NCBI GenBank assembly: GCA_947626425.1
Contig: CANQRX010000061.1
Span: 1 to 8,253 of the forward strand
DNA length: 8,253 nucleotides
From: an uncultured Bacilli bacterium
Lineage (GTDB): Bacteria > Bacillota_I > Bacilli_A > RF39 > UBA660
Direction: 5' to 3'
Part shown: one piece after another, positions 6,125-8,253 of the stretch
Position numbering within the stretch: position 1 is the first letter of the stretch
How the letters are laid out: each line of letters starts with the position of its first letter
The notes under the pieces: model-generated
The model's input: only the letters and a program-made list of their open reading frames with translations
What the model was told of the DNA's origin: nothing
Database searches by the model: none
Program-made: the position numbers and the translations under genes

Positions 6125-8253
6125 ATGTTTGGGAAGATAAAATATATAAGTGAGTCTGCTGCTCATGTTGAAAATACCCTTAAACCTGATGAAACAACAG
6201 ATTTTATGAATATGAATGTTATCTTTGAAGCACCAAATCAAAGAATTTTAGGTGAAATATCCGAAATTAATCCTGATAGTATTAAAATCAATTTTTTAGG
6301 AGAGTATGTAAACGACCGTTATGTTAATGGTGTCATTAGAAAACCTTTATTATCAAGTACTATAAGAATGATTAATGAAGAAGAATTAAACCAATTAATT
6401 GGTTCAAATAATGAAAATTCTTTTCAATTAGGAGAAAGTGCTATTTATAAAGGCTCAACAGTATACCCAGTAATAAATGATTTTTTTTCCAACCATTTCT
6501 TTATATGTGGAAACTCAGGATCTGGTAAAACGCATGGGGTTACGCGTATTATTCAAAATGTTTTTGGTAAAACATCAACAGTTCAAAAAAATGCCAATAT
6601 CTTTTTGTTTGATGCTTATGGTGAATATAAAAATGCTTTTCACTCAATAAATAATTTTAATCCTGAATATCATTATAAATTCATAACTTCTAATGTCCAA
6701 GAACCAACTGATGTGCCTTTAGAAATCCCGGTAAGCTTATTAAAATTAGACGATATGGCTTTATTACTTCAAGCAAATACGCATAGCCAACTCCCAATTA
6801 TTGAAAGAACTATCAGATTAGCTAAAATATTTAGTCAAGAAACAGAAGAAAGTGTTCGTTATAAAAACCATTTAATATCGAAAGCTTTATTAGCCATTTT
6901 ATTTAGTAATCAGACAACAGCCCATAAGAAAAATGAAATATTTACGATTATTGAAACTTGCCATACACCTGATTTTAATTTTGATTCCCGAATTGCCGGC
7001 TTAGGTTATTCGCGAAGTTTTTCGGAGTGTTTTGAAATTGATTCTAATGGAAATTTTGGTGAATCAGTCTTAATTACTGAATATATTTTAAATCATGTTG
7101 ATGAAACTTTAGAGGAAACAAAAGAACCCGAACAATATTCTTATTCTATGATGGATTTTGCGAAGGCTTTTGAATTTACTTTAATCAGTGAAGGCTTCCA
7201 AAACAATAGTAAAGTAGCGGATGATGCAACTATTCTAAAAGTTCGGATAAACACCATTTTAAATACCAAAGTGGGAACTTATTTTACCAATCATGGTTAC
7301 ATTACTCCTAAAGAGTTTGTCGAAAGTTTAATCATGGACAATAATCAGAAATCCCAAATTATCAATATCAACTTAGAAGATGTTGATGATACATACGCGA
7401 AAGTAATTGTTAAAATCTTTTGCCGAATTATTTTTGATTATACCAAAAGTTTAAAAGATCGGGCCAGTATGCCTTGTCATATGGTTTTAGAAGAAGCCCA
7501 TCGTTATATTCAAAATGATAATGATACTTTCTTATTAGGTTATAATATTTTTGACCGAATCGCCAAGGAAGGTCGTAAATATGGAGCCATTTTAGGAATA
7601 ATTTCCCAACGACCTGTTGAAATAAGTGATACAGTTGTCGCCCAAGTTTCAAACTTTTTAATTTTTAAAATGACTCACCCAAAGGACTTAAAATATATTG
7701 AAGAAATGTTACCAAATATTTCTGCAGATGTTATCGAAAAACAAAAAACATTACAACCTGGTAGCTGTGTAGCTTTTGGTGGAGCCTTTAAAATTCCTAT
7801 GATAATCAAAATGGATATGCCAGATCCACCTCCATATTCTTCTAACTGTAACGTTAAAAAATGTTGGGCAAGTAATGTTGAACTAAACGGGCCAAAAAGT
7901 CAAATTTTAGAAAATCCAAATTTCCAAGCATCCCTTGAACAGGATAATTCTAATGATACAGGCGTTATAAATGGTAAGTTTGGTTTACAAGGGTCAAATA
8001 CAGACTTTAGTAACCCAGGACTTACCAATATGGTGGGAGCTTTTGAAAATCAAAATCAACCAGTATTTAATAAACCAGTTAGTCCAGTTGAAAATCAATC
8101 AGTAACACCTTTACCAAATCAAAATCCTAATCCGACTATTGATACTTTAGGGATAAATATTCCTAATCCACCAAATACGTTTATGCAACAAGAAGCACCA
8201 ATTGAAAATTTAATGAGTGATGATTTTGGTAATATTGAAAAATTAAATTCAAC
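6125..8253 (+). CDS. HerA-like hexameric ATPase/translocase (DUF87), 3' end cut by the window
   Basis: FtsK/HerA-superfamily motor that would use ATP hydrolysis to move along or open DNA. The 709 residues visible have no stop before the window edge. About 1-95 resembles a HAS-barrel (RILGEISEINPDSIKINFLGEY), the N-terminal beta-barrel of HerA proteins. Walker A is GNSGSGKT (129-136), followed by LFDAYGEY (161-168), matching the family's D-x-x-GEY motif. Walker B is MVLEEAH (453-459), then DRIAKEGRKYG with a candidate arginine finger near R484, and SQRP (494-497), the family's closing signature. The core ends near residue 582. After that comes a tail of at least 127 residues, strongly N/P/Q-rich from about 641 and probably disordered. 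An in-frame TAG at 6107 limits the start to ATG 6116 or 6125; 6125 is preferred because AGAGG (6111-6115) abuts 6116 but lies nine bases from 6125. HerA proteins pair with NurA nuclease in archaea and with effectors such as SIR2 in bacterial defence, but no partner is visible here, so a repair or defence role is open. Confidence 0.9.
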   Translation, partial: MFGKIKYISESAAHVENTLKPDETTDFMNMNVIFEAPNQRILGEISEINPDSIKINFLGEYVNDRYVNGVIRKPLLSSTIRMINEEELNQLIGSNNENSFQLGESAIYKGSTVYPVINDFFSNHFFICGNSGSGKTHGVTRIIQNVFGKTSTVQKNANIFLFDAYGEYKNAFHSINNFNPEYHYKFITSNVQEPTDVPLEIPVSLLKLDDMALLLQANTHSQLPIIERTIRLAKIFSQETEESVRYKNHLISKALLAILFSNQTTAHKKNEIFTIIETCHTPDFNFDSRIAGLGYSRSFSECFEIDSNGNFGESVLITEYILNHVDETLEETKEPEQYSYSMMDFAKAFEFTLISEGFQNNSKVADDATILKVRINTILNTKVGTYFTNHGYITPKEFVESLIMDNNQKSQIININLEDVDDTYAKVIVKIFCRIIFDYTKSLKDRASMPCHMVLEEAHRYIQNDNDTFLLGYNIFDRIAKEGRKYGAILGIISQRPVEISDTVVAQVSNFLIFKMTHPKDLKYIEEMLPNISADVIEKQKTLQPGSCVAFGGAFKIPMIIKMDMPDPPPYSSNCNVKKCWASNVELNGPKSQILENPNFQASLEQDNSNDTGVINGKFGLQGSNTDFSNPGLTNMVGAFENQNQPVFNKPVSPVENQSVTPLPNQNPNPTIDTLGINIPNPPNTFMQQEAPIENLMSDDFGNIEKLNS

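Noticed and set aside
5999..6241. 80-codon open frame on the - strand
   Set aside because: It covers the divergent promoter region and the start of the ATPase gene, has low-complexity K/F/L/I content, and conflicts with well-supported + strand signals.
6481..6488. Run of eight T just before Walker A as a phase-variation tract
   Set aside because: Runs of this length occur elsewhere in the window (for example eight A near 625) and are expected in such AT-rich DNA; there is no evidence of length variation.
7428..7652. 74-codon open frame on the - strand
   Set aside because: Antisense to the Walker B and SQRP region of the HerA-like gene, which is clearly the coding strand.

Overview
The window is very AT-rich bacterial DNA with short intergenic gaps, purine-rich Shine-Dalgarno sites and extended -10 promoters (TGNTATAAT). 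TGA works as a stop: reading the first gene through its terminal TGA gives no sensible protein, and every tryptophan I checked in the proteins is TGG. Together with a Firmicutes-type Obg this suggests a low-GC Bacillota/Mycoplasmatota lineage on the standard code (uncultured gut Bacilli, an RF39-like group or an Acholeplasma relative) rather than Mycoplasma/Spiroplasma. The placement is inferred from composition and style only.

Layout: (1) 1-129, upstream DNA with an extended -10 element. (2) 130-4363, two large genes in tandem on the + strand, about 710 and 698 residues. They encode divergent paralogues of each other that I cannot assign to a known family. The stop codon of the first lies inside the Shine-Dalgarno sequence of the second, so they are almost certainly co-expressed. 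(3) 4391-5665, obg, the conserved ribosome-assembly GTPase, with its own extended -10 overlapping the stop of the preceding gene. (4) 5662-5982, a small gene on the - strand (106 residues, unknown function), whose stop overlaps the obg stop. (5) 5983-6124, a compact divergent promoter region. (6) 6125 to the window edge, a HerA/DUF87-type hexameric ATPase on the + strand, open at the 3' end.

How the genes relate: obg is a housekeeping anchor, so the locus is chromosomal. The paralogue pair is the least explained part: two large, soluble, translationally coupled proteins with conserved patches spread along their length. The HerA-like ATPase has intact nucleotide-binding motifs and an unusual N/P/Q-rich C-terminal tail. 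HerA proteins often work with a nuclease or other effector, but no such partner is visible here; it may lie beyond the right edge. I see no insertion sequence, tRNA, rRNA, CRISPR array or other clear sign of mobility.
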